A DNA stretch of 64,000 nucleotides from Bombus terrestris. Its lineage: Eukaryota; Arthropoda; Insecta; Hymenoptera; Apidae. Position numbers and translations under genes: made by a program. The notes under the pieces are model-generated. The model did no database searches and was not told where the DNA came from. It saw only the letters and a list, made by a program, of their open reading frames with translations. Of the stretch, positions 55,601-64,000 are shown piece by piece (positions within the stretch are counted from its first letter, which is position 1; each line of letters begins with the position of its first letter). The DNA is taken from positions 2,356,001 through 2,420,000 of the forward strand of contig NC_063276.1 of NCBI RefSeq assembly GCF_910591885.1, written 5' to 3'.

Positions 55601-57832
55601 GCCCGAGATCAACGCAATTTACGGTCCTTCGACTTTTGCGTCCTATATCTCGCCCTCGTTTCAACGAATTGAAACATTTAGAATTTCTAACCAGACCTTC
55701 GTTTCTAGCACTTTTCGTGTTGAGGTTATTAGATGTATAAACAGAGGAACGCGTGGATAAATTTTAAAGTAGAAATGTTAATACAAATGTTAATACAAAA
55801 GAGCAAGTACAAGTAGGAACATAATTTGAGCTGGTCCCGATCCGCGCGCTAGCAGCGTTACCCTATAACTGAAAAGCCCGAAGCGATCGTCGTTGTCTAC
55901 GGTCTATGGTCTGTCTTCGTCCCCGTCTATTGTTTATACGCTGTCGATGGCTTCGGTGCTTGAGAAAACTAAAAAGATCAAATATAGAGTTTTCCTAGAA
56001 GTGGTGACCACTTCAACATTTCGGCTAATTGCAAAGAGTATCTAATCCGTAGCTAGCAAGGCGACCACTGACGTTGCTATTTAAAGTTCAACCACCGACA
56101 AGTCCAGCCTCTGCTGTTTCCTTGCCGAATACCGAAACATTGCTCGCGTCGGTACTCCTCCAAAATCGTTGACAATTCTTCCGTGAACGATCAGACTCGA
56201 GGGATGGCATCGCGAACGATTGACAACGTAGACGAGCCAACGTACTATCGCGCTGTCGATTCGTAACTTACGAACGCGAATTATCCAGACGCAAAATCGA
56301 TTTTCTAAACGTCTTTTCGATCTTCAAAAACACCGATACTCGTGAAACTAGGAAACACGTCGCAATCGACGAGCACGGGATAAAGTTAATCGACCTAGAA
56401 CGAACATCGAAGGAAATTCGTCGCAGCTCGATGGCGAAGTTTCAAGCGACGGCCGGTTGCGTTGTATTTCCTTCGATTCGGCCGTACGCGAATTCGCGAT
56501 ATTTTTTGACAATTTCTACGTACGCTGTTAGCAAAGCGAACCGTCGCTATTTTGCCGGACGAATCGCAACGTTTCAACGACGATGTACGCCATGGAACGA
56601 CGACAGGGAAATGTTATTTCGCGAAATAACTTAACAGTATCGCGTCGATAATTCGTTGAGCGCGATCAAAGGGCGTTAAGAATAATCGGACGCGATACGA
56701 AGTTTGTTCTTGTTTCCAATGGAAAACTCGCAGCCAGAACGTAAGCAAGACAGGTAATAGGTTCGTATCGTGACGATTTAGTTCCATCAAATTTGCTCGT
56801 CGTAAGCATTGGACACGAATAATATATAAATTCTATTTTATTGGGATTTTACAAAAGTACAAGGAGAATGCAAAGGGAAAATATTTGACCCGATCTTCGT
56901 TACCCGATTCCCGTTATACGACGCGTTATTTTCACGTCGTAACGTCCGAAAACGAATAGTATGTTTTACTATTTGTTTACCGTTGTATTTTATCCGAAAC
57001 CTTCGAAACGTCGAACATCGAGGGATTTACTGTAAAAAGTTTCAGACGATGGTTGCAAACGTTTCTAATTACCGTATAGCTGTTACTTCAACGATACGAT
57101 TATTACTATGCATTTTAGTCGTTTCAACGAAGCTACGTATCTATGTAAATATTAGAGAAATCACGATCGATTTAGCGTTTGATGCACCTTGTTATCGTTC
57201 CAACGTGTCTTTGAATTTCATTGGCTGTGCTAAAATATCGTTTAGCCGCTTTATTTTTGCAGCGTGACTCGGTTATTTCGCTGTTACAGATTTTCAAAAT
57301 AAGACGAAGGTTAAAATATTAGCGTAGATCGAAGGATAATTTCAGAACCACCGTTTCATCGAACTGTACAAATCTACCCAGATTTTTCTTTTCCTTTTTT
57401 TTTTTTTTCCTAATTAGTCAACCACGCAAAGACGAAGCGAAGCGAAGAGCAAATAAAAGGTAAAAATATTCAAACTGTTTGTCGAGGTAAAAAATTGCGC
57501 AACCTGTGTGTAAATGTATCTGTATAACAAATTTACAGTGACATCGCATCACGCATTGACCAACGATATTTAAATACACCGAACAGATGGGATTTTTAAA
57601 GCTGTTTCATTTTTCTACCAATTGTAAATAAATGGCAAGAATCTATGGCGTAAGCCGAGCAAATTATAAAAATACGTCCGATGGTATACGTACTCTGAGA
57701 AGTGAGGTCACCGGGCTCGTCCTGTATGTTAACGGGTGAGATTTTCACTGACCTTGGAGGGCCCTGAAGGCTGAGAGGCCCGGGCCCTCCGGCAGCGGCC
57801 ATCCTCTGCATCGCTGCACCCCCGATTTCCAT
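25884..57832 (-). CDS. tup: Islet/Tailup LIM-homeodomain transcription factor (6 coding exons, 458 aa)
   Basis: Exons in transcript order: 57694-57832, 33345-33531, 30813-31117, 26634-26935, 26283-26489, 25884-26120; phases agree and the stop is TAG. The protein is a nuclear sequence-specific activator of motor-neuron, heart and epidermal fate in animals. LIM1 occupies about residues 53-106 (HCVGCGGRIHDQWILR start) and LIM2 115-168 (CDKCSECFSKDDYVMRARSK start), with the Cys/His/Asp zinc ligands in register. The homeodomain is at about 242-301, containing [20 protein letters not shown] and the recognition helix VIRVWFQNKRCKDKKK. The Islet-specific LIM-binding segment PLEVQAYQPPWKALSDFAL lies at 342-360. 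The C-terminus is Gly/Pro-rich, with a run of eight glycines. The homeodomain and PPWK segment separate Islet from Lhx1/3/2 families. Long introns fit a heavily regulated developmental gene. Exon 1 is the only uncertain part. Confidence 0.9.
26283..26489 (-). CDS. tup: Islet/tailup exon 5: LIM-binding (Lhx3-type) segment
   Basis: Phase 0 at both ends (69 codons), with acceptor TATATTTCAG and donor CAG|GTAATT. It carries PMVASSPVRHE, PLEVQAYQPPWKALSDFAL and HTDLERLDP. In vertebrate Islet the equivalent segment folds onto the LIM domains of Lhx3 in the motor-neuron complex. Its strong resemblance here suggests the same partner type. Confidence 0.92.
26634..26935 (-). CDS. tup: Islet/tailup exon 4: homeodomain
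   Basis: The exon starts with two bases that complete an Asp codon (acceptor TTGGTAG) and ends in phase 0 at AAG|GTTGGC. A Ser/Gly/Lys-rich linker precedes [20 protein letters not shown] and the third-helix WFQNKRCKDKKK. The homeodomain is uninterrupted and looks nearly identical to that of animal Islet proteins as I know the family. Confidence 0.95.
28575..28620. repeat. (GT)n followed by (GA)n microsatellite
   Basis: About 12 GT units run directly into GA-rich repeats within intron 3 of the Islet gene. It is a simple-sequence repeat, likely variable in length between individuals. Confidence 0.9.
29943..30293. promoter_or_regulatory. Candidate enhancer: cluster of TAATCC homeodomain sites
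   Basis: TAATCC occurs at 29943, 30002, 30012 and 30203, with TAATCT at 30288 and TAATTA/TAATAC-type sites between. TAATCC is the core of K50 homeodomain proteins (Otx, Pitx, Goosecoid, Bicoid classes). The block is also less AT-rich than its surroundings. Enhancer activity is an inference from motif density. Confidence 0.3.
30813..31117 (-). CDS. tup: Islet/tailup exon 3: LIM2 domain and linker
   Basis: Acceptor CGTTTCAG is followed by one base completing the split Arg codon and then LFGTKCDKC. The exon carries the complete LIM2 zinc ligands (C115, C118, H137, C140, C143, C146, C165, D168). An Asn/His-rich linker follows, ending in phase 1 at TCAG|GTAAAG. A Lys follows YHI at residue 139, where I expect Glu in other Islet proteins. 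Confidence 0.95.
31118..33344 (-). other. Intron 2 of the Islet/tailup gene (between LIM1 and LIM2 exons)
   Basis: A 2.2 kb intron. A tRNA-like B-box string (GTTCGAATCTC, minus strand, near 32650-32670) is present, but no cloverleaf can be completed. Otherwise I see nothing but AT-rich intronic sequence. Confidence 0.75.
33345..33531 (-). CDS. tup: Islet/tailup exon 2: LIM1 domain
   Basis: Acceptor TTGTTTTGCAG, two bases completing a Lys codon with exon 1, then STSSHCVGCGGRIHDQW. All LIM1 ligands are present (C53, C56, H75, C78, C81, C84, C103, D106). It ends KRDYV in phase 2 at TCAG|GTAAGA. The exon is almost exactly one LIM domain, a structure common to LIM-homeodomain genes. Confidence 0.95.
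35596..35650. repeat. (GCGTC)5 pentamer array with adjacent 9-bp inverted repeat
   Basis: Five perfect GCGTC units (35596-35620) run into CTCGTCTCT (35620-35628). Its exact inverted copy AGAGACGAG follows at 642-650 of the same kilobase, separated by 13 bp. It lies in the most CpG-dense patch near the LIM1 exon. Confidence 0.8.
39296..39335. repeat. (CT)n / GAGA-type tract
   Basis: A CT-dinucleotide tract (GA on the gene's own strand) in intron 1 of the Islet gene. Similar tracts occur at 40345-40368. Such tracts can bind GAGA-factor-like proteins, but here that is only an inference. Confidence 0.85.
40345..40368. repeat. (CT)n microsatellite
   Basis: An uninterrupted run of about 12 CT units in intron 1 of the Islet gene, followed by pyrimidine-rich sequence. 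Confidence 0.9.
44351..44390. repeat. (GCTC)n tetranucleotide array
   Basis: GCTC/GTTC units repeat about ten times in a CpG-rich patch of intron 1 of the Islet gene. Two units carry C-to-T changes. Confidence 0.85.
51960..52400. repeat. Degenerate AT-rich repetitive block (TAGTA/TACAT motifs)
   Basis: Within about 440 bp, strings such as ATAGTACATCG, CAGTACATTATTTA, ATAGTATGCTATTTA, AAGTACATAGC and GTAGTATGCGCTATT recur every few tens of bases on both strands. This suggests an old tandem or satellite-like array. No clear unit length can be fixed by eye. Confidence 0.4.
52578..52770. repeat. Two GA-rich tracts flanking about 95 bp
   Basis: AGAGAGAGA-rich runs at about 52578-52632 and 52725-52765 are separated by mixed sequence. 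They are purine-rich on the plus strand, in intron 1 of the Islet gene. Confidence 0.85.
55718..56019 (-). mobile_element. Solo LTR, copy 2, with 5-bp target duplication
   Basis: Read on the minus strand it begins TGTTGAAGTGG and ends AACCTCAACA (302 bp). It aligns with copy 1 at 14942-15233 over its length. On the plus strand the element is flanked directly by TTTCG at 55713-55717 and TTTCG at 56020-56024, a perfect 5-bp target-site duplication. The TG...CA ends, the 6-bp inverted termini and the absence of internal coding sequence identify a solo LTR. It lies in intron 1 of the Islet gene, in the gene's own orientation. Divergence from copy 1 indicates an old family. Gypsy, Copia and Bel-Pao cannot be told apart from the LTR alone. 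Confidence 0.85.
57694..57832 (-). CDS. tup: Proposed first coding exon of the Islet/tailup gene
   Basis: From the ATG at 57832 the exon reads MEIGGAAMQRMAAAGGPGPL and continues through VKISPVNIQDEPGDLTSQ to a donor AGA|GTACGT in phase 1. This fits the phase of the LIM1 exon 24 kb away and gives TSQKSTSSHCVGC. An earlier good donor (AAG|GTCAGT) would break the frame. The frame is open upstream to 57982 without an ATG before 57832, so a longer N-terminus from a further upstream exon is possible. Family N-termini before LIM1 are short and variable, so homology cannot settle it. A nearer alternative first exon (for example around 35.4-35.5 kb) is not excluded. Confidence 0.6.
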
Positions 57833-58034
57833 CGCTCTTCCTGCCCTGCGCACCTCTCTCGACGATTTTCGAGCAATCTTGAGGCCTTCGTGCCAAGTAC
57901 GACCGTCGGCCGTACTTACTTTTCTATACAGAATTTGACTAAAGTCTCGACCTCGACGTTCGAACTCTCTTTCCCTTCCCGATCAAATTCACCAAGGGAA
58001 TCGTCGACTCACGAAATGAACCGGAAACCACTTC

Positions 58035-58058
58035 TTTTTTTTTTTTTTTTTTTTTTTT
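58035..58058. repeat. T24 homopolymer tract
   Basis: An uninterrupted run of 24 T on the plus strand, about 200 bp upstream of the proposed Islet start codon. Such tracts disfavour nucleosomes and often sit near promoters. It could also be a remnant poly(A) tail. Confidence 0.9.
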
Positions 58059-59325
58059 ACAAAGTTACGACATTCGATTCGCTGGTCGAACGACACACGA
58101 ATTCGTTCAAGAACGAATATTTCCAGTCTGCGCTCGAGTCCAAGGTATTCGGATGAATCGGCTGCGTTGTGACAGAATTTAGTTCAGTTTCCTTCGCCTC
58201 TGGCCCGCTTTCACCGATCCAACAGTGTCGTCCGGTTGGCGATTGCACGTGTCAGTCGCGACAGATATTCGTAGTTTCATTCTCGAGTCTCTAATCGAGA
58301 ATTTTCACCGGCTATCGACTATCCGCCGCGGAACAGCCGTAGCTCGTGGAATTCGTGAAGCTTCGCGTTACTCGCTGTGTCTCGCACTTTGGTTATCGCG
58401 CGAATTCCGTTGCAACCATGTTGGTCGTGGAATTTCGTTTTCACAGCCACTGGTCCACGGAACGAACGAATCGAATCGGGTTTGTACGATTTCAGCGAGA
58501 AGATTCGCACTCGCAGCGATAGCTTACCGGAGCCCACGCCATTTTGCGATCTTCCGGGCGAACGACGTCCTTTGCATCTTACCCTGGTCGATATTTGTCC
58601 ACGATTCTCTCGAAAACGATTACTACTACCGGAAAGCACAGATGTTATCGGCACAAATTACTTTTCTCGATAAATTCCTTGGGCGTTTGCGATATCGTCT
58701 GACGGATATTGCGATCTTCGATTCTTCCAACGTCCTCCTGTCACATAAACATTCCGTCACGCGAACATTCCGTCTCTGCGGAACTTTCTTAACCGATCCG
58801 GGAGACGTTGTTGACGCGATCGCTACGCAGATCACCGGTCTAGGCACCCCGAGACTCTTTACTCCGTCGATCTTGTGCCACGGTAAAGAATCGTTCTTCG
58901 TCGACCTACGGCTCGACCGAATCCGAAGTGCCGTTTAGTCGATCTCGTGGAGAAGTAAGTGTTCCGGAGCAGAACGTCGGTTGTGCTATCCCATTAACCA
59001 GAATGACGAGCGTGGTCCGACAGAAAGTGGCGAATGCGCGGCATCCGTCAGAGACGAGAAACGTGGAAAGTGGCACGTGTGTGCAATTATTATTTCCTTA
59101 TCACTCGCGACCGACAATGACGGCGTTGATCGTGACGACGAGGAAAAAAAAAAAGAAAAATAAAAAGTATATACGCACGAGGGAAAGGGGATGGAAAGGA
59201 GAGAGGGAGAGGGCTCGAGGAAGAAAAAGGAGGAGAGAGAGAAAAAAGAGAGAAAGAGAGGACACGTTACACGACGCAACACCAACGAGACTGACGGCGC
59301 GGGGCCCTAGGAGGCACTGACTGCC

Positions 59326-59355
59326 GGTTAGGTTCCTATAGAACCCAACCTAACC
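59326..59355. repeat. Inverted repeat with 9-bp perfect arms
   Basis: GGTTAGGTT (59326-59334) and its exact complement AACCTAACC (59347-59355) enclose a 12-nt loop containing CTATAG. Outside the arms the similarity continues imperfectly (CACTGACT versus AGTCGATG). Confidence 0.7.
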
Positions 59356-59670
59356 AGTCGATGCCCCCACCTTCGAGGTCGACCTTTTCGACCCCACTCC
59401 GATTTCAGTCCCACCACTCGACCCGCTCATCCACGTCCTATCCGCTCGCGAGAATTCGAGCCTCGATTCCACGCCGACGTCGAGCTATTCGTTCTCCCGG
59501 TGGAGTCGACTCCGTCGCTTCCACGCCTCCTGGGGGCAGCTGTGGGACACTTGGCCGGCTCGAGCCGCCAACAAAATGGCCGACAGACCTAATCGATTCG
59601 TACCTACCCTCTCCTCTTCTTTTATCTCGCCTCTTTCTCCCGTCCTCTCGCTCTTGGCTCTCCTACGTCG

Positions 59671-59755
59671 ACCACCACCGCCACCGACACCGCCGCCACC
59701 ACCACCGCCGCCGCCACCGTCACCGCCGCCGCGCCGTGCCGTGCCGTGCCGTGCC
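59671..59755. repeat. CCR trinucleotide tract followed by (GTGCC)4
   Basis: A CCA/CCG trinucleotide tract of about 65 bp passes into four perfect GTGCC units (59736-59755). It keeps several frames open and explains the long low-complexity open frames here. Confidence 0.85.
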
Positions 59756-62700
59756 TGCCGGTCCTCCAGCTTCGCGACCCACCGATCGCTTCCCCGACTC
59801 GCTTCTTCTCCGCTTCTCTACGCGATACTCGTTCAAACGGCCACCAAAAGATGCTACGCCGCTGTTCGCGCAACATCGTTTACTTCGTCAGTTTCTGCCG
59901 CGTACGTCCATCTCGCGATGTTTTCTTCCACTTTACGATTTAGACTGGTTCTTTCCACGGGTCCGCGAGACCCGTTATCACCGCCGAGTTTTCACCGCTG
60001 TCTACGTTCGCTACCTTTTTTATGCGTCTGCCTGGTCGTTTCCTCTTCTTTTTTTTTTCTTTTTCTCGTTGAATTTTCCTTTGACGTTTGCACCGCTCGC
60101 TCTTTTCCGCAGCAAGATCTCGGTACCGACGAAGGTTTCGTAGCTTTTTGCTTTTAAACGAGTTTCTTTCTTTTTCTTGTTTTCTTTGCCGCGCGATTGC
60201 GAATATCTTGCCGCTTTATCGATTCGCCGCGCGCTTTCAATCCTTTGTTTCCCCGAGCTGTTCGAACGCCCCGGCTTTCCATCCGTCTTCCTCGTCGCTC
60301 GTGTTTCGTTCGATCGTACGTTGTCGAATTTGGTGATCGGCGCGCCTCGCTTCGAGCTTCTTCGTACGAAATATTCGACGAATGTAGGTAGTTCTCCTCT
60401 ATCGAAACGTTAAACATCTTTGGCCGAAACCTCGCTCCGCGTTTTACTTATTCGTCGCGCATTTTGTAAACGATACGTTTGTCGCACGTTCGCCTAAATA
60501 TCCTGTAATTTTCATACTTTTATATTTTTTAGTAGATATTGCCTTTATTCGAATGCCTAAGACGCACAATCACTTTGCTCGATTGTGAAACGTCGTAGAA
60601 CTCGTACGCGCAGCTTGTGATATTTCAGGTACTCGATTTGCCTTAATCACGTGCAATCGTTCGCGTATAGACCGAGTTATTAAAGAGGATGCGTCATTAA
60701 CAACGTCGAATGTTCTACAACGGCGCAAAGTGAAATTCTCTTCCATTCTCAAGCTACCTGCCTGTCATCGTCTCGATGAAATGCTTTGCAATGCGAGCGA
60801 ATCGTAGCTTTCCGAGCTTTCTATTCTCGCTCTACCTCCTGTCTCAGCCTTGTCTTCGCTCTGAAACTAAATACTAATTTTTCTAACCGTATCCACGTCG
60901 AAATACGTTTCCCAGAACTATATACTCCACGCGAAGCTACAATTTGCAGATTAACGCTAATCGTTTAAACCGATTCCACGGCGATTAATCAGTCGCTCGA
61001 TTTATCGACACATTCGAGATAAAGAGAATTCGAAAACAAACCGATCGGATGCTGCGTGCAGGCCGACGCGTTTTTTCGCGAAAATATCCTAAACTGGAGC
61101 AGGCTGCGTCTGAAACGGAACGTAGATTCGAAACCGGCGGAAATCGCCGTTTCTTTCGTTAATTGAAATGGACAAGTAACAAAAATGGACGTTGTATCTT
61201 CGAACGATGTTTGGGTTTCTATTGCGCGAGCCAGACGATCCAACGAGCACGCTAAATCATTGGAAAATAGGAAAATAAATCGATGATAGCGTATACCTAT
61301 AAACGCGCCGTGTCTTACACTTTGGTATCGAACGCAGAAATCAAACATTTTCTTATTAACATTTATAGTATGTAACAGGTAAATTATTACAACTACATGC
61401 TTCACAAACGTGTCTAATCGCAAATCGACTAGAGAGGCCATAAGCATTCGTCGTATCGTAGTTTCACTGTTGATCGGTGATCGGTGATCGTAATGTTGTG
61501 ACGCCTTGAAAACGTATAGCATCTTCCTCGACGCGACTTTAACGTCCCACTTTGTCTAAAGCTTTTTACGCAAAATTTGACGATTTATCCGAATTTGCGA
61601 AAAAACGTTGGACGTTCCATTTAAAAGACCAAAGGTGAGCGTAATATCTCGCTAAAGAAGCAAGGAAGTGAAAATATCTCCCTGGACACCGTGCAACTTT
61701 TGTTTGAAATATTTTCTCCTATAACTTTCGAATAATTTACGAGTGATCTTGAGTCGTCGTGTTAGGAAGCTTACTCCGTACACGTAGCGTGATATTAACC
61801 AAAAATTACAGTAAAAATCGTAATTGCATCGGTTTCGATGAATTATACGCGCTTTGATAATTGTTGAAAATGTAACGCGCCAATTAATCTGATGACGATC
61901 GTACAATCTTTAAATTCGCGTTCTGTGGTAAGATGCGCACTCCCACGGATCGATAATTAATTTAATCATCGAATTCGTATCCATTTGCTATTCGCACGGT
62001 TCGCGTTTTCTTATCGCTGCCTGTTGATGTTTTATCTTGCCGCGGAGAATCGATTTACCGCCCGATTTTAAAACTCATAAATATTACTATCGACAACTAT
62101 CAAAACTAAGTAACGTTATTTTTGTTATTTGTCTATATTATTATAATTTCCCATGCATCGAGCAGAACGAGACGCCACGTCGTTGCGTTCGAAAACGTCC
62201 AAATCCTCTTCGACCTTTTTCTTCTTTCCTCTTCCTTACACGCGTGACGGGCAAATTATACATCTTCCCTCATTTGTTGATATTTCTAGTAAAATTTTCT
62301 CGCATGCGTCCGATACTAACAAGAAAAGACAGCTCTGTGTTAGAAAATACGTATTGGACTGTGCAGATATTAGACGCGGATGTTCACGTCGTTCGAACAA
62401 AAATTCCACCGCAAGCGCTGCTCGAAAGACGGTTACGGAAAAAAGAGCAGCCTCGAAGTGGCCAAGCGTGATTTGCCCTTCGAAAAAAGAACGATCTTCT
62501 GCGGTTCACCGATCACGTGCATCGGGCTAATCCGTACGTCGAGGCGTGAACGGATCTCGGTACGTTTAGCTGTCCATTGTCGGGAACCTCCCACTTTTCT
62601 CCCTTCTCCTTTCATTTACGTTTTCCTCTGATTTCGTTACGGTGTCGTGAACGAGAATTCATCGTAGTACGGCGCAGCCTAAATATGTATTTTCCATTCG

Positions 62701-64000
62701 CGAACGCGATTCTCATTACCTGTATATTTCACGAAACTGTAAAACACGTTCTGATATTTCGCTGTTCTGCTCGCGTAGATACGAGCAAATAATATATTAT
62801 TTAGGATAAAAAATTGCCGGGAACTCTACGACGAACAAAGCGTGCATACTCTGTGACAGATTAACAAAAGGACGCTCGGGAGGGTTGTTTTTCGTTCGAG
62901 TATCGTCGATTCGGTAAACGCTTTAATTTTCTGGAAAATCGTTTCGAGTAGAGAAAAGGTACCGCGGACGCGAGTAATAACCGCGAAGAGTAAGACGCAG
63001 CGATCGCGGATTAACCGTGAACGTAGAGCACGTTTCTATGGCTCGACGATTTACCGCGTCTCTGTCAGCAAACTTTCGTTCGAGAAGAGATTCAACGATC
63101 GATTCGATTAAGATTCAAATTAGGTTAAAAGATCGTGCGAATTTTCTACCATTGGATTCACCATCGTCACGAGCTTCGCCGTCTAAAGCAAACCCGCGTC
63201 GAGGCAACGAACCACGACCGCTTCCCTCGCTACAGCCTTTAAAAAACCTAAACAACCCCCTTTCGCGCGTTGCTGCTCCCTCTGTCCACGATTTACCTCC
63301 AGACACCACCAATAATTAATATCCATCTCGTAAACAACCTATCCATACTACTGGCATTATTTCAGCGCGTAAAAGCCACCCTTCCCTCTCAAACTCGCGG
63401 CCACTCGTTCACCTACACCCCGTATATTTATAACTACTTATACGTATTCCACTCAGCCACATACATACAATGCTGCTTTGTGAAGCGTGTGGCAACGCCG
63501 GCGAAGAAGGAAGAGGACGAAGAGGAGGCCTCTTAAGCGGCTCAGCGCGTACGAGCGTGTACGAGCGAGAAGCCGACAAAGCTATCAGCGCCGAATGCAT
63601 CCCGGGCAGATGCTCCCTTTGCTCTGTGCTTCGGTCTCTTTCCTCTCTCTCTTTCTCTCTCTCTCTGCTTTCCCTTCTGTTGGTCGTTCCCTTTCGAACT
63701 GCTTCGAGTGTCGAAGCCATGTGAACCCTGCGTAATAATTCACCAGTCCCTCGTACGTATAAACTTGGAAACGTTCGAGGAGCAGCCATTTCACAAGCCC
63801 CGTTCGATCCAGTAATTTTCGCCGCGTTGAAAAATCCGACGAGCTTGTTGTGCGCCGCTTCTTCGCTCGGGGTTGCTTCACCGGCGAAACTTTCACGCCG
63901 GAGAAGAAGTTCCAACGAGAGGAAATTCGGCTCGAACGGACGCCGAATGAAAATTTCGCTGCAACGCCAGTCGATCGCGTGAACGCGTTAGACGAGTACG

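Larger units (their letters stand above)
33532..57693 (-). other. Intron 1 of the Islet/tailup gene (about 24 kb, non-coding)
   Basis: If exon 1 is right, the whole stretch is a single intron. It alternates AT-rich DNA with CpG-rich patches (notably 35.1-35.8, 38.9-39.3, 43-44.8, 46.5-47.2 and 50.2-50.6 kb). It contains GA/CT tracts, a (GCGTC)n array, a (GCTC)n array, a repetitive AT-rich block at 51.95-52.4 kb and a solo LTR at 55718-56019. Open frames up to 186 codons occur in the CpG-rich patches, but none shows a domain. I expect cis-regulatory elements, but none can be proven by eye. Confidence 0.6.
57833..64000. other. CpG-rich region upstream of the Islet gene
   Basis: Presumed promoter, 5' UTR and upstream regulatory DNA of the minus-strand Islet gene. 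It contains a T24 tract (58035-58058), a 237-codon stop-free plus-strand frame at 58225-58938 that starts with GTG, GA-rich and CCR/GTGCC arrays (59160-59755), a hairpin at 59326-59355 and pyrimidine-rich tracts near 63.6 kb. The long overlapping plus-strand frames at 59361-60157 run through the low-complexity array and encode only Arg/Ser/Pro-rich sequence. No protein family is recognised. Confidence 0.55.

Noticed and set aside
42822..56090. Shared 15-mer ACGTTGCTATTTAAA near 42822 and 56074
   Set aside because: One match of this length is expected by chance within a 64 kb AT-rich window, and the flanks do not align.
59361..60157. Two overlapping long plus-strand frames (260 and 193 codons)
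   Set aside because: They run through a CCR/GTGCC low-complexity array in two frames at once and encode only Arg/Ser/Pro-rich sequence, which indicates compositional bias rather than a gene.

Overview
The window is nuclear DNA of an animal, almost certainly an insect. It has GT-AG introns, AT-rich intergenic DNA, frequent CpG, a mariner-type palindromic element and solo LTRs. Its proteins are metazoan: a LIM-homeodomain Islet/Tailup factor, an SV2-like transporter and sorting nexin 4. Sequence texture and protein similarity suggest a hymenopteran (bee or ant), but that is an inference and no species is claimed. No bacterial-type feature, CRISPR array, rRNA or confident tRNA was seen.

Layout. 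Positions 1-6740 are non-coding, with a palindromic mariner remnant (3537-3617) and an octamer-motif cluster (4251-4308). Positions 6741-16724 (+) hold a 12-exon SV2-like major facilitator gene (535 aa). After a 1.9 kb gap comes a 10-exon sorting nexin 4 gene (18625-21690, +; 421 aa). SNX4 is convergent with a LIM-homeodomain gene of the Islet/Tailup family on the minus strand. Its stop is at 25884; LIM2, LIM1 and homeodomain exons lie at 26-33.5 kb, and a proposed first coding exon lies at 57694-57832, giving a first coding intron of about 24 kb. The rest (57.8-64 kb) is the CpG-rich upstream side of that gene.

All three genes were assembled by hand from splice sites and codon phase. Every exon-exon junction keeps frame, giving complete proteins of plausible length. 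The first exon of the transporter and the first exon of the Islet gene are the weakest assignments, because each is separated from the rest by a long intron.

The clearest non-genic discovery is a pair of solo LTRs of one family, in opposite orientation. One (14942-15233) ends 20 bp before a transporter exon. The other (55718-56019), in the Islet intron, has a perfect 5-bp target duplication. The first 32 nt are identical in the two copies although the rest has diverged. The long Islet introns also hold candidate regulatory blocks (a TAATCC cluster, GAGA-type tracts, inverted T-box-like half sites). The three genes do not form an operon or shared pathway: one is a vesicle-type transporter, one an endosomal sorting protein and one a developmental transcription factor. 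I found no evidence for a wholly new multi-gene system here.
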